A stretch of DNA of 64,000 bases from Homoserinibacter sp. GY 40078 (GTDB lineage: Bacteria; Actinomycetota; Actinomycetes; Actinomycetales; Microbacteriaceae), in the NCBI RefSeq assembly GCF_008017545.1, contig NZ_VRTZ01000001.1, forward strand, positions 957,741-1,021,740, in the 5' to 3' direction. The position numbers and the translations under genes were made by a program. The notes beneath the pieces are model-generated. The model did no database searches and was not told the origin of the DNA. It saw only the letters and a list, made by a program, of their open reading frames with translations. Below, piece after piece: positions 1-9,999 of this stretch (positions are counted from its first letter, which is position 1; the number at the start of each line of letters is the position of its first letter).

Positions 1-351
1 ACGGCGCGCGAGTCGGGGGAGGAGCCGCCGACCGCGGATGTGGCGGCTGGTTTTCGCGAAGCGGTCGTCGACGTGCTGCTCACCAAGGCCCTCGCCGCAT
101 GCCGCGACCTCGGCATCCCGCGCCTGCTGCTCGGAGGCGGAGTCGTCGCCAACCGCCGCCTGCGGGAAGCCGCCGTGGAGCGGTGCGCCGACGCCGGGAT
201 CGCGCTGCGCATCCCGCCGCTCGAGCTCTGCACCGACAACGGGGCGATGATCGCCGCGCTCGCCGCCCAGCTCATCGAGGCGGGCCACGCCCCCTCCGGT
301 CTCGGATTCGGTGCCGACTCGACGCTTCCGGTCACCACCATCCAGGCCTGA
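1..351 (+). CDS. tsaD: tRNA N6-adenosine threonylcarbamoyltransferase TsaD, C-terminal part
   Basis: This is the C-terminal part (116 codons) of TsaD, the ASKHA-fold catalytic subunit that transfers the threonylcarbamoyl group onto A37 of tRNAs reading ANN codons. The frame is open from base 1, so the start lies outside the window; the family is usually about 340 residues. The fragment shows the late family motifs: a [12 protein letters not shown] segment matching the conserved G-G-V-x-x-N-x-x-L-R, and CTDNGAMIA, whose Asp is a metal ligand in the family. In mycobacteria tsaD neighbours groES, as it roughly does here. Confidence 0.93.
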   Translation, partial: TARESGEEPPTADVAAGFREAVVDVLLTKALAACRDLGIPRLLLGGGVVANRRLREAAVERCADAGIALRIPPLELCTDNGAMIAALAAQLIEAGHAPSGLGFGADSTLPVTTIQA

Positions 352-428
352 GTCGCACGGCCGCTCGTCGGCTTGCCACTGCTCCGTGCGGGCTGCCACG
401 ATGGCACGACCGACGAGAGAGAGTCACG

Positions 429-881
429 TTGTCCGACCCCACCGCATCCGCACCCGATGCTGCACCCGACGAGAACCCGCAGGTCGCGCCCGCGAACCCG
501 TACGCGGCGCAGCCGAACCCGTACGTCGCTCCCGCCTATCAGCCGGTGCCGACGGTCCCGGGGCCGGCAGCGCCCCCGCCCTACGTCGCGGGAGGCGTGG
601 CGTATGTCACGGCGCGTCGCACGAACCCCCTCGCGATCGTCTCGTTGGTTCTCTCGCTCAGCTCTTTGCTGTTCTCCATCACGGCGATCGGCGGGGTCAT
701 CACCGGACACATCGCGCTCGCGCAGATCAAGCGGACGGGCGACGATGGCCGGGGCCTCGCTATCGCGGGAGTGATCGTGGGGTACGCCATGATCGCCGTG
801 CTCGCGCTCTCTCTCGTGTTCTTCTTCGCGATGTTCGGGCTGCTCTTCGCCACCGTTGAGGGCTCGACCTCCTTCAGCTAG
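429..881 (+). CDS. DUF4190 domain membrane protein
   Basis: A 150-residue predicted membrane protein of unknown function. The first 60 residues are rich in proline and alanine and contain NPY repeats (NPYAAQPNPY), a common cytoplasmic tail in actinobacterial membrane proteins. Two hydrophobic segments follow, around residues 67-88 and 108-140, separated by a loop GHIALAQIKRTGDDGRG that is the DUF4190 signature. A TTG start at 429 is chosen because it follows a purine-rich GAGAGAGA stretch and gives the same MSDPTA opening as the next gene. The neighbour at 970 looks like a paralog, so the pair may come from duplication. No function is assigned. Confidence 0.8.
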   Translation: MSDPTASAPDAAPDENPQVAPANPYAAQPNPYVAPAYQPVPTVPGPAAPPPYVAGGVAYVTARRTNPLAIVSLVLSLSSLLFSITAIGGVITGHIALAQIKRTGDDGRGLAIAGVIVGYAMIAVLALSLVFFFAMFGLLFATVEGSTSFS

Positions 882-969
882 TTCGGAGTACTGAGGTCGG
901 ACCCGCGTTGACACCCGACGGGCCCGCTGGAAGCATGGGGCCGTCCACCACCCACGAAGGAGCACGGAC

Positions 970-1434
970 ATGAGCGACCCCACTGCCACCCCCTCGACGC
1001 CCGAGGAGCCGACACCGGCCTCGGTGCCCGCCGAGCCTGCCGCGGCACCGGCGGCCCCGTCCACGCCCCCGCCCCCGCCGGCTCCGCCCGCGGCTCCCGA
1101 GGCTGCCAACCCCTATGCCGCCCCCGCGGCCGCACCGGGGTACGTGCCGCCGGCTCCGGTCAAGCAGACCCTGAGCCTCGTCTCGTTCATCCTCGGCATC
1201 ATCTCGGTGCTGCTGTCGTTCGTGTACGGCTTCGGCCTCATCCCGGCGATCGTCGCCGTGGTGCTCGGATTCCAGGGCAAGAAGAAGGAGCCGGGTGCGC
1301 CGAAGTGGATGTGGCTGACCGGCATCATCACCGGATTCGTCGCGATCGGCTTCAGCGTCATCTTCGGTCTCATCGCGGTCGTCGCGCTGGTGGCCTACTT
1401 CGCCGTGCTCGGCTCGTACGGGTACGTCGGCTGA
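970..1434 (+). CDS. DUF4190-like membrane protein
   Basis: A 154-residue membrane protein with the same plan as the preceding gene: an MSDPTA start, a long Pro/Ala-rich tail (about residues 1-65, with an NPYAAP motif), and two hydrophobic segments at roughly residues 73-100 and 115-150. The central loop carries lysines (GKKKEPGAPKW). The start is supported by AAGGAG nine bases upstream. It ends just before a strong terminator shared with the convergent methyltransferase gene. Function unknown. Confidence 0.8.
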   Translation: MSDPTATPSTPEEPTPASVPAEPAAAPAAPSTPPPPPAPPAAPEAANPYAAPAAAPGYVPPAPVKQTLSLVSFILGIISVLLSFVYGFGLIPAIVAVVLGFQGKKKEPGAPKWMWLTGIITGFVAIGFSVIFGLIAVVALVAYFAVLGSYGYVG

Positions 1435-1445
1435 TACCAGGCACC

Positions 1446-1478
1446 GAGAGGGCGGGGCGCGTGGCGCCCCGCCCTCTC
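1446..1478. terminator. bidirectional terminator
   Basis: A perfect 15-bp inverted repeat (1446-1460 and 1464-1478) with a 3-base loop lies between two convergent genes, eleven bases after the stop at 1434 and five before the methyltransferase stop. There is no T-run, which is usual in high-GC actinobacteria. Confidence 0.85.
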
Positions 1479-1483
1479 GCGTC

Positions 1484-2662
1484 TCAGGGGATGCGGTCGG
1501 CGAGGACCGCCGTGCGGACCCCACCGACCCGTGTCAGTACGAGGGTCGCAGTCTCGTCGCCCCTCGGCGCGAGGCGGGTGCGGAGGGCGGCCGGATCGAC
1601 GTCGACTCCGCGCTTCTTGATCTCGAGCGTCCCGATGCGCCGCTCACGCAGCGCCGCCTTCAGCTTCCGTTCGTCGAACGGGAGGGTCTCGCGCACCCGG
1701 AACGACTGCCCGAATGGTGTCTGCGGTTCAATGTCGCCCGTGATCCAGGCGATCGACGGGTCGATCATCCGGCCGTTGACCCGGCGGGCGACCTCGCCGA
1801 TGAGACGCGCACGGATCACGGCGCCGTCGGGTTCGAGCAGATAATCCCCCAGCGCTCCGGTCTCGGCGTCGGGGCTCGGTTCGGGAGCCGTGATCTCGTG
1901 TGTGCCGCCCGCGCCGATCACGAGAGCGCTTCGCCCCACCTGGTCACGCGCAAGCCGGCCCGACCACACCACGAGTTCGACGACGTCGCGATCAGCCGAC
2001 ACCCACTGAGCCTCGACGCCGTCCGGGATGAGCGCATGATCGATTGCCGGGCCGAGCTTCACGCCGGTGGGTCTCTGCGCTGCGCGCGCGAACACCGCGT
2101 CGAGGGGCGGCGACCAGTCGGCCGGATCCATCGTGCGGCGTCCGCCGCTGCGTCGCGCGGGATCGAACCACAGGCCGTCGACGTCATCCGGCTCCTCATC
2201 GAGCGCGTCGCCGTGTACCACCCGGGCATCCGGGAACGGCGCGAGGTTGTAGGCGGCCAAGGCGGCCGTCACCTCGTCGCGCTCCACGGCCACGACCCGC
2301 AGTCCGAGGCCCGCGAACGCCATCGCATCCGCGCCGATCCCGCACCCGAGGTCGGCGACCGAGGTGAGCCCCGCGCGGGCGAACCTGCCCGCGTGATGAG
2401 CCGCGACCGGCAGTCGTGTGGCCTGCTCGAGACCGTCGGGGGTGAAGAGCATCCGGTCGGCGAAGTCACCGAATCGGGCACGCGCGCGGGTACGCAGTCG
2501 GGCCTGGGTGAGCACCGCTGCGACAAGCGCGGGAGGATGACCCGCCGCCCGCAGCCGCGAGACGGTGCGGACGACATCCGCCTCCGCTCCGAGGGCTCCC
2601 ACCTCGTCGAGCAGGCGCAGCCCGTCGGTCGAGAGCAGGGCGCGCAGCTCCTCGGGATCCAC
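1484..2662 (-). CDS. class I SAM-dependent methyltransferase with THUMP-like C-terminus
   Basis: A 392-residue predicted methyltransferase. Motif I of the Rossmann fold is DLGCGIGADA followed by the acidic strand end VVAVERDE; a LWFDPARR segment sits where motif IV lies in this family. The C-terminal part, ending around RGVDVDPAALRTRLAPRG, resembles the THUMP-like domain found at the end of such proteins, so an RNA substrate is plausible but unproven. The frame stays open further upstream, but the GTG at 2662 is preferred because TACGGT lies exactly six bases before it, as in other apparently leaderless genes here. It is divergent from groES. Confidence 0.82.
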   Translation of the reverse strand: MDPEELRALLSTDGLRLLDEVGALGAEADVVRTVSRLRAAGHPPALVAAVLTQARLRTRARARFGDFADRMLFTPDGLEQATRLPVAAHHAGRFARAGLTSVADLGCGIGADAMAFAGLGLRVVAVERDEVTAALAAYNLAPFPDARVVHGDALDEEPDDVDGLWFDPARRSGGRRTMDPADWSPPLDAVFARAAQRPTGVKLGPAIDHALIPDGVEAQWVSADRDVVELVVWSGRLARDQVGRSALVIGAGGTHEITAPEPSPDAETGALGDYLLEPDGAVIRARLIGEVARRVNGRMIDPSIAWITGDIEPQTPFGQSFRVRETLPFDERKLKAALRERRIGTLEIKKRGVDVDPAALRTRLAPRGDETATLVLTRVGGVRTAVLADRIP

Positions 2663-2685
2663 TCCGACACCGTATCCCGATGCGG

Positions 2686-2712
2686 TTGGCAGTCGGATTG
2701 AATGAGTGCTAA
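2686..2712. promoter_or_regulatory. CIRCE-like operator 1 of groES
   Basis: TTGGCAGTC, nine bases, then GAGTGCTAA. The right arm matches the CIRCE consensus (TTAGCACTC-N9-GAGTGCTAA) perfectly and the left arm at 7 of 9 positions. It overlaps the predicted -35 region of groES and should bind HrcA. Confidence 0.8.
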
Positions 2713-2727
2713 CCCAAGGCCTATAGT
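2698..2727 (+). promoter_or_regulatory. groES promoter
   Basis: TTGAAT (2698-2703) and TATAGT (2722-2727) are separated by 18 bases and lie between and across the two CIRCE-like operators. Confidence 0.6.
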
Positions 2728-2731
2728 TGTC

Positions 2732-2758
2732 CTGGCACTCTCGAAGGGAGTGTGCCAA
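2732..2758. promoter_or_regulatory. CIRCE-like operator 2 of groES
   Basis: CTGGCACTC, nine bases, then GTGTGCCAA: 7 of 9 matches to the CIRCE consensus in each arm. It lies downstream of the predicted -10, in the expected 5' leader, so HrcA would block at two places. Confidence 0.68.
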
Positions 2759-2786
2759 ACCCTGAGTCTTCAGAAAGAGGTCACAC

Positions 2787-3083
2787 GTGTCGGTCTCCAT
2801 CAAGCCGCTCGAGGATCGCATCGTCATCAAGCAGGTCGAAGCCGAGCAGGTCACCGCGTCGGGTCTGGTCATCCCGGACACCGCCAAGGAGAAGCCGCAG
2901 GAGGGCGAGGTCGTCGCCGTGGGCCCCGGCCGCATCGACGACAACGGCAACCGCGTGCCGCTCGACGTGGCCGTCGGCGACAAGGTCATCTACTCCAAGT
3001 ACGGCGGCACCGAGGTGAAGTTCGGCGGCGAGGACCTTCTGGTCCTCTCCGCGCGCGACGTGCTGGCGGTCGTCGTCCGCTGA
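2787..3083 (+). CDS. groES: co-chaperonin GroES
   Basis: A 98-residue 10-kDa chaperonin, the heptameric lid that closes the GroEL folding chamber. The opening [15 protein letters not shown], the mobile loop region around [12 protein letters not shown], and the ending ARDVLAVV are typical over the full length. The GTG start is set by AAAGAGG at 2774-2780. Two CIRCE-like operators and a sigma-70-type promoter precede it, predicting heat-shock control by HrcA. Unlike mycobacteria, where groEL1 follows groES, a terminator and rarD follow here, so its GroEL partner must be encoded elsewhere. Confidence 0.97.
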   Translation: MSVSIKPLEDRIVIKQVEAEQVTASGLVIPDTAKEKPQEGEVVAVGPGRIDDNGNRVPLDVAVGDKVIYSKYGGTEVKFGGEDLLVLSARDVLAVVVR

Positions 3084-3108
3084 CATCCGGACGCCTGTGC
3101 GTCCACCC

Positions 3109-3142
3109 GGAAGGCCCCTGCGCGCTCGCGCGGGGGCCTTCC
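3109..3142 (+). terminator. groES terminator
   Basis: A 16-bp stem (3109-3124 with 3127-3142, one G-U pair) with a 2-base centre lies 25 bases after groES. It closes the groES transcript before groEL would be expected. Confidence 0.8.
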
Positions 3143-3186
3143 GCATGTCGGGCGTCGGGCGTCGGCGGCGCGCCCGGCTCCACCAC

Positions 3187-3192
3187 TAACCT
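3187..3192 (+). promoter_or_regulatory. -10 element of rarD, leaderless type
   Basis: TAACCT ends six bases before the GTG start at 3199, and no Shine-Dalgarno sequence is present. Transcription would begin at the start codon. Confidence 0.55.
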
Positions 3193-3198
3193 CATGAG

Positions 3199-4140
3199 GT
3201 GACGACTCCAGCACCCGCAACGCCGTCGGGGATCGGCGGAACGGGCGCAGGCCTCGCGTACGCGATCTCTGCCTACGGCCTCTGGGGTTTCCTGCCCGCG
3301 TACTTCCTTCTCCTCACGCCGTCGAGCCCGTGGGAGGTCGTCGCCTTCCGCATCCTCTTCGGGCTGGCCTTCTGCGTGGTCCTCATCACCGCGACCCGCG
3401 GCTGGGGCCGTCTCGTCTCGCTCGTCCGACAGCCTCGGGTCCTCTTCTCCATGGCGATCGCGGGCGTGCTGATCTACGTCAACTGGCAGGTCTTCGTGCT
3501 CGCGACACTCGGCGGGCACGTCGTCGAGGCGTCGCTCGGCTACTTCATCAACCCCCTCGTCACCGTCGCTCTCGGGGTCGTCGTGCTCCGGGAGAGGCTG
3601 CGCCCTCTGCAGTGGCTCGCCGTCGGCATCTCGGCGGTCGCGATCATCGTCATCGCCGTCGGCTACGGCGCATTCCCCTGGATCGCGGTGGCGCTCGCGC
3701 TCTCGTTCGGGTTCTACGGATTCATCAAGAAGCGTGTCGGCCCCCGGGTCGACGCCCTGAGCGGCCTCGCACTCGAAACCGCCTGGCTCACTCCCGTCGC
3801 CGTCGTGCAGTTGGTGGTGGTCGGCTCGACCGTCGGCATCGCGTTCGGCAACGCCGGCCCGGCGCACGCGGTGCTCATCGCGCTCGCGGGGATCGTGACC
3901 GCGACCCCGCTCCTGCTGTTCGCCTCCGCCGCCCGCCGCATCTCGCTCGTCGCTCTCGGGCTCACCCAATATCTCGCTCCCGTGCTGCAGTTCCTGATGG
4001 GGGTGCTGATCCTCCACGAGCCGATGCCCACCGGGAGGTGGATCGGATTCGCACTCGTCTGGCTCGCACTCGTCGTGCTCACCGCCGACATGATCCGCGC
4101 CTCGCGTCCCCGTCGTCGCGCCTTCGCGGCGAGCGTCTGA
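3199..4140 (+). CDS. rarD: EamA-family permease RarD
   Basis: A 313-residue inner-membrane protein of the drug/metabolite transporter superfamily with about ten predicted membrane helices in two EamA repeats. The N-terminal YAISAYGLWGFLPAYF and the NWQVFVLATLGGHVVEASLG and FINPLVTVALGV segments are typical of RarD (named for chloramphenicol sensitivity in Pseudomonas). Its substrate is not known. The GTG at 3199 fits a leaderless start. It is followed by an unrelated binding lipoprotein with its own promoter and ribosome binding site, so it is probably monocistronic. Confidence 0.9.
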   Translation: MTTPAPATPSGIGGTGAGLAYAISAYGLWGFLPAYFLLLTPSSPWEVVAFRILFGLAFCVVLITATRGWGRLVSLVRQPRVLFSMAIAGVLIYVNWQVFVLATLGGHVVEASLGYFINPLVTVALGVVVLRERLRPLQWLAVGISAVAIIVIAVGYGAFPWIAVALALSFGFYGFIKKRVGPRVDALSGLALETAWLTPVAVVQLVVVGSTVGIAFGNAGPAHAVLIALAGIVTATPLLLFASAARRISLVALGLTQYLAPVLQFLMGVLILHEPMPTGRWIGFALVWLALVVLTADMIRASRPRRRAFAASV

Positions 4141-4146
4141 CCGCGC

Positions 4147-4152
4147 GATAGG
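4147..4152 (+). promoter_or_regulatory. -10 element of the first binding-protein gene
   Basis: TAGGGT lies 34 bases before the start at 4187, leaving a short leader that contains GAGGAAGGA as ribosome binding site. Confidence 0.45.
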
Positions 4153-4186
4153 GTCACCGCGAACACCCGACGAGGAAGGATGCCGC

Positions 4187-5449
4187 ATGACGCGTGCGCT
4201 CCCCGCCCGCATCCGTCGCGCGTCGGCCGCCGCCCTCGTCGGCGGCGCGCTCGCAGCTCTCACCGCCTGCACCGCCGTGGCGCCCATGCCGACGCCCACG
4301 CCGACGCCGACCGAGACGGTCGCGCCGAGCGGCGACGGCGTGCTGCGGATCGGCACGCTCTTCCCCACGACCGGCGCAACCTCGTTCCTCGGTGCCGCTC
4401 AAGTGGCCGGCGTGAACGCCGCCGCACGCGAGATCAACGCGGCAGGCGGGGTGCTCGGCGAGCGCATCGAAATCGTGAACCGCAACTCCGGATCCGCGGG
4501 CAGCGACACGGCCAAGAAGTCGTTCGCGGCCCTCGTGGAGAAGGGCGTCGACGTGATCATCGGGCCGTCGTCCTCCGCGATCGCCGAAGAGCTGCTGCCT
4601 CTCGCCGCCGAGGCGGGCATCCCGCTCATCTCGCCCGCCGCGACCTACCCCCAGCTGACCTCCGTCGACGCGGACGGGATGCTGTTCCGCACGATCCCGA
4701 GCTACCCGCACCAGGGAACCGTCCTCGGTCCACTGCTCGGCGACGCTTCCGTGGCACTGATCACCGGCGGCGACGCGGTCACCTCGACGATCGAGAGCAC
4801 ACTCGCGGCATCCCTCGAGGAGGCGGGCGGCGAACTCGTCGTCACCGCCGAAGCCGGATCATCGTCCTCCGTCGCATCCGCTGTCTCGGCCGTGAAAGCC
4901 GCCGACCCGGATGTCGTCGTGCTGGCGACGATCGACAACGGCGACACCACCCAGTCGCTCATCACGAAGCTCACCGCGGCAGGCCTCGGCAAAGACAAGC
5001 TCTGGCTCACGAGTCAGAACCTCGCCGACTACTCCCAGGCACTCCCGGCGGGGACGCTCACCGGCGCCCACGGCGTGCTCGAGGGTGTTCGCGCCGACGA
5101 CGCGTTCCGCGCCCGTCTCGAAAAGGAGGACCCGGGCCTCTCCTCGACGCGGTATGCGCCCGAGGCGTACGACGCCGTCATCATCGCGGCCCTCGCAGCG
5201 ACGATGGCGGACGACGACGGAGGCCCCTCCATCCGGTCGCGAATCCTCGACGTCACGCGCGAAGGCATCCGCTGCTCGAGCTTCGGAGAATGCCTCGACG
5301 TGCTCACTACCGAGCCCGACATCGCCTACGAAGGGATCACCGGCCCGCTGCGTCTCGACGACGCCGGCGACCCCACCGTCGCGGTTTACGGAGTGTACGA
5401 ATACAGCAGCAAGAACCGCTATGCACGCGCGAAATCCGTCAGCGGATGA
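4187..5449 (+). CDS. branched-chain amino acid-type ABC substrate-binding lipoprotein
   Basis: A 420-residue exported lipoprotein of the LivJ/LivK (type I periplasmic-binding) family. A signal peptide ends at the lipobox LTAC (Cys about residue 28), followed by a Pro/Thr-rich linker. The mature part opens with RIGTLFPTTGATSFLG and contains the family's GVDVIIGPSSS segment; the length is normal. It is paralogous to the next gene, sharing an ending around YEGITGPLRLDDAGDPT. The matching transporter genes livFGMH lie downstream on the other strand. Ligand specificity cannot be read from the sequence; short-chain amides or peptides are alternatives to leucine/isoleucine/valine. Confidence 0.85.
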   Translation: MTRALPARIRRASAAALVGGALAALTACTAVAPMPTPTPTPTETVAPSGDGVLRIGTLFPTTGATSFLGAAQVAGVNAAAREINAAGGVLGERIEIVNRNSGSAGSDTAKKSFAALVEKGVDVIIGPSSSAIAEELLPLAAEAGIPLISPAATYPQLTSVDADGMLFRTIPSYPHQGTVLGPLLGDASVALITGGDAVTSTIESTLAASLEEAGGELVVTAEAGSSSSVASAVSAVKAADPDVVVLATIDNGDTTQSLITKLTAAGLGKDKLWLTSQNLADYSQALPAGTLTGAHGVLEGVRADDAFRARLEKEDPGLSSTRYAPEAYDAVIIAALAATMADDDGGPSIRSRILDVTREGIRCSSFGECLDVLTTEPDIAYEGITGPLRLDDAGDPTVAVYGVYEYSSKNRYARAKSVSG

Positions 5450-5472
5450 GCGGTTGGTAACGATTTAGTCGC

Positions 5473-5488
5473 GTTACACCCCCGTAAC
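5473..5488. promoter_or_regulatory. possible GlnR-like box upstream of the second binding-protein gene
   Basis: GTTAC-N6-GTAAC lies 92 bases before the start of the second binding-protein gene. It resembles one half-site pair of the actinobacterial GlnR consensus (gTnAC-n6-GaAAC), which would fit nitrogen control of amino acid uptake. A short inverted repeat like this can arise by chance. Confidence 0.3.
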
Positions 5489-5579
5489 ACCTTCGTATTG
5501 TGAACGCATCGGGTGGCCCGTACCGTGGCATCCACGCACGCGTGCCAGACGTGTGCGACCTGTTCACACAAGGAGCATC

Positions 5580-6863
5580 ATGGGTGCATTTTCCCGGGCC
5601 GCTCAGGCCCCGAGCTCTCGGAAGACGAAGGTCGTCGTCAGTGGCGTCGCGCTCATCAGCGCGGCCGCGATCGCACTGAGTGGCTGCGCGTCCTCTCCCG
5701 AGGCCGAGACCCCGACCCCCGGCGAGGAACTCGCTCTGAAGATCGGCACCGCCCTTCCTCAGACCGGTAACCTCGCCTTCCTCGGCCCGCCCGAGGAGGC
5801 AGGTGTCGCGTACGCCGCGTCGCAGGTCAACGACTACGCAGAGACCACCGGACTCGACCTGGACGTCGTCTACGGCGACTCCGGCGACACCGACAACAAG
5901 GCCTACGAGACCGAGATCCCGCGTCTGCTCGGCGAAGACGTCTCCGCCATCATCGGCGCCGCGTCCTCGGGCACGTCGCTCAAGTTCATCGACCAGGTCG
6001 TCGGTGCGGGCGTCATCCAGTTCTCGCCCGCCAACACCTCGGACGCCTTCACCACCTACGACGACAACGGCCTGTACTTCCGTACCGCGCCGTCCGACGT
6101 CCTGCAGGGCGAGGTGCTCGGCAACCTGATCGCCGAAGACGGCAACCAGACGCTCGGCATGATCGTGCTGAACGACTCGTACGGAACCGGACTCGCGAAG
6201 TACGTCTCCGAGGCCTTCACGGCCGCCGGCGGCACGGTCGTGGCGGAGCCCACCTACAACACGGGCGACACCAACTTCTCGGCACAGATCAGCGAGGTCC
6301 TCGCGGCGAAGCCCGACGCGATCGCACTGATCACGTTCGACGAGGTCTCCACGATCCTCCCGAACCTCGTCAGCCAGTTCCCCGCCGACAAGCTGTACTT
6401 CGTCGACGGCAACCTGAAGAACTTCGGCGACGCGTTCCCCGAGGGCACCCTCGCGGGCGCCAAGGGCACGCTGCCGGGCCTCTCGGTGGACTCGATCTCC
6501 GACTTCACCGGTGAGCTCGACGCGTTCCTCGAGAGCGAAGGCGACGAGCCGCTGGAGGACTACAGCTACGCGGCCGAGTCGTACGACGCGGTGATCCTCA
6601 TCGCGCTCGCATCGCTCGCGGCCCAGTCGACCGAAGGAACGGACATCGCGGCGAAGCTCGTCGAGGTCTCCGGCGGTTCGGGCGACGGCGAGAAGTGCAC
6701 CAGCTACGCCGACTGCGCCGACATCATCCTCTCGGGTGGCGTCGCGGACTACGACGGCATCTCGGGCCCGATCACCTTCGACGAGGTGGGCGACCCGACC
6801 GAGGCGTCGATCGGGATCTACCAGTACGGCGACGACAACAACTACACCGCCTACAACGGCTGA
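5580..6863 (+). CDS. branched-chain amino acid-type ABC substrate-binding lipoprotein (paralog)
   Basis: A 427-residue LivJ/LivK-type binding lipoprotein with lipobox LSGC (Cys about residue 39) and mature start LKIGTALPQTGNLAFLG. The ATG at 5580 is chosen because AAGGAG precedes it by five bases. It shares layout and C-terminal motifs with the preceding gene (YDGISGPITFDEVGDPT), so the two arose by duplication, though only moderate identity remains. It is followed by a terminator and a repeat-rich spacer, then the livFGMH genes head-on. It may be the main receptor for that transporter. Confidence 0.87.
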   Translation: MGAFSRAAQAPSSRKTKVVVSGVALISAAAIALSGCASSPEAETPTPGEELALKIGTALPQTGNLAFLGPPEEAGVAYAASQVNDYAETTGLDLDVVYGDSGDTDNKAYETEIPRLLGEDVSAIIGAASSGTSLKFIDQVVGAGVIQFSPANTSDAFTTYDDNGLYFRTAPSDVLQGEVLGNLIAEDGNQTLGMIVLNDSYGTGLAKYVSEAFTAAGGTVVAEPTYNTGDTNFSAQISEVLAAKPDAIALITFDEVSTILPNLVSQFPADKLYFVDGNLKNFGDAFPEGTLAGAKGTLPGLSVDSISDFTGELDAFLESEGDEPLEDYSYAAESYDAVILIALASLAAQSTEGTDIAAKLVEVSGGSGDGEKCTSYADCADIILSGGVADYDGISGPITFDEVGDPTEASIGIYQYGDDNNYTAYNG

Positions 6864-6878
6864 TCCATCCGGCTCGAG

Positions 6879-6906
6879 GGCCCCGGTCGCTTCGGCGGCC
6901 GGGGCC
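6879..6906 (+). terminator. terminator after the second binding-protein gene
   Basis: GGCCCCGG (6879-6886) pairs with CCGGGGCC (6899-6906) around a 12-base loop, 15 bases after the stop codon. Confidence 0.65.
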
Positions 6907-6949
6907 TTCGGCGTTCCCGGCTGGTGCTTGGTGGGGGCGCTGTGGGGGC

Positions 6950-7053
6950 GGTCGGTGGGGGCGCAGGGTGCGCGCCGCATCCCTCGCGGGTCGCTGCGCG
7001 ACGCGCTCACGCCAGGCCCGGCCAGCGGCGCGCACCCTGCGCCCCCACCGACC
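6950..7053. repeat. large inverted repeat (29-bp perfect arms)
   Basis: Bases 6950-6978 are the exact reverse complement of 7025-7053, with a 46-base loop. The loop carries a degraded, inverted version of the 45-bp unit found at 7111 and 7231. It lies in the 448-bp gene-free spacer (6864-7311) between convergent transport genes. It could act as a terminator but is far larger than one. Confidence 0.85.
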
Positions 7054-7110
7054 ACCCGTCGCTCGAGGCAGGGGCCCTGCTCGCGGCTTCGCCGCATTGC
7101 AGGGCTTTCT

Positions 7111-7155
7111 GGTCGGGTGGCGTGAGCGCGCGGCTACGCCGCACGCGAGGGAAGC
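7111..7155 (+). repeat. 45-bp dispersed unit, copy A
   Basis: The unit begins GGTCGGGTGGCGTGAGCGCG and ends with ACGCGAGGGAAGC. Apart from a 2-base indel and one substitution it equals copy B at 7231. The centre is itself palindromic (GCGGCT-N-CGCCGC). Confidence 0.8.
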
Positions 7156-7201
7156 GCCGCTGCCTTCTCCAAGTACCTGGGGAGGTTCGGTACTGGGTCG
7201 A

Positions 7202-7302
7202 GCGGGGGGCGTGTGGGTGCGGGGGTGCGTGGTCGGGTCTGGCGTGAGCGCGCGGCTCCGCCGCACGCGAGGGAAGCACCCCCGCACCCACACGCCCCCC
7301 GC
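7202..7302. repeat. large inverted repeat (27-bp perfect arms) enclosing unit copy B
   Basis: Bases 7202-7228 are the exact reverse complement of 7276-7302. The loop (7229-7275) consists almost entirely of copy B of the 45-bp unit (7231-7276). The structure ends nine bases before the livF stop codon. No coding potential is seen in this spacer apart from chance open frames. Confidence 0.85.
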
Positions 7303-7311
7303 GGCAGCGGA

Positions 7312-9009
<1,698 letters not shown>

Positions 9010-9020
<11 letters not shown>

Positions 9021-9990
9021 AGGTCAGCTCCTTCTTGTTGCCGAGGATGCCCTGGGGGCGGAAGATCACGAGCAGCATCAGTGCCACGCCGACGAGGATG
9101 TAGCGCAGGGTCGCCGCCTGGATGGCCGTCATGAACGGCAGGATGTCGGCCCGCACGAGTGCGGGCAGCAGGTTGCCGAGGAAGGTGAAGACGACCCAGT
9201 ACAGGACTGCGCCGAGCACCGGGCCGAAGATCGTCGCCGCACCGCCGAGCAGCAACCCCGTCCAGACGAAGAAGGTGAGGGAGGTCACGTAGTCGCCGGG
9301 GCTCACCGCGGAGGGGAGGGCGTAGACGATGCCGCCGGCGGCCGCGATCACGCCGCCGAGCACGAGGGCCTGCATCTTGTAGGAGAAGACGTTCTTGCCA
9401 AGCGAGCGCACCGCATCCTCGTCTTCGCGGATGCCCTTGATGACCCGGCCCCAGGGGCTCGACATGAGGCGCCAGACGAGCAGCACGGCGAACGCGATCG
9501 TGATGAGTCCCACGATGCGAACCCACCACTGGTTCTCGTTGTAGACCCAGGGTCCGAAGCCGTAGGTGCCGGGCGGGATGGGGTTGGAGTCGCGGAAGCT
9601 CGCGTGGTAGCCGTTGAGGCCGTCCGCCGATCCGGTCACGTCGTCGAACGCGGTGGTGAGGAAGAGCAGTCGGGCCACTTCGGCGGCGGCGATCGTGACG
9701 ATCGCGAGATAGTCGCCCCGCAGCCGCAGCGTCGGGATGCCGAGGATGAGCGCGAAGATCGCGGCAGCTCCGAGTCCGATGAGCACGCCGGCCCACCAGG
9801 GCAGCCCGAACGTGAGGATCGAGATCGCGTACCCGTAGGCGCCCATGGCCATGAAGCCGGCGACACCCATGTTGAGCAGCCCGGCGTATCCGAAGTGAAC
9901 GGACAGGCCGATCGCGGCGAGGGCGTACGCCATCGTCGTCGGCGCGAGGATCGACGATGCGGTGTTGGAGAGGATCTGCAGCCAGTCCAT
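9010..9990 (-). CDS. livM: branched-chain amino acid ABC transporter permease LivM
   Basis: A 326-residue polytopic membrane protein of the LivM type with about eight to ten helices. The segment YAGLLNMGVAGFMAMGAYGYA and the cytoplasmic coupling loop around SSPWGRVIKGIREDEDAVRS match the family; the C-terminal FRPQGILGNKKEL is typical. It follows livH after nine bases and overlaps livG. With LivH it forms the membrane channel of the importer. Confidence 0.92.
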
Positions 9991-9999
9991 CGGGGGTGC

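Noticed and set aside
6864-7311. Several short open frames in the liv spacer
   Set aside because: They run through inverted repeats on both strands, encode Arg/Pro-rich sequence and have no start signals; repeat DNA is the better explanation.
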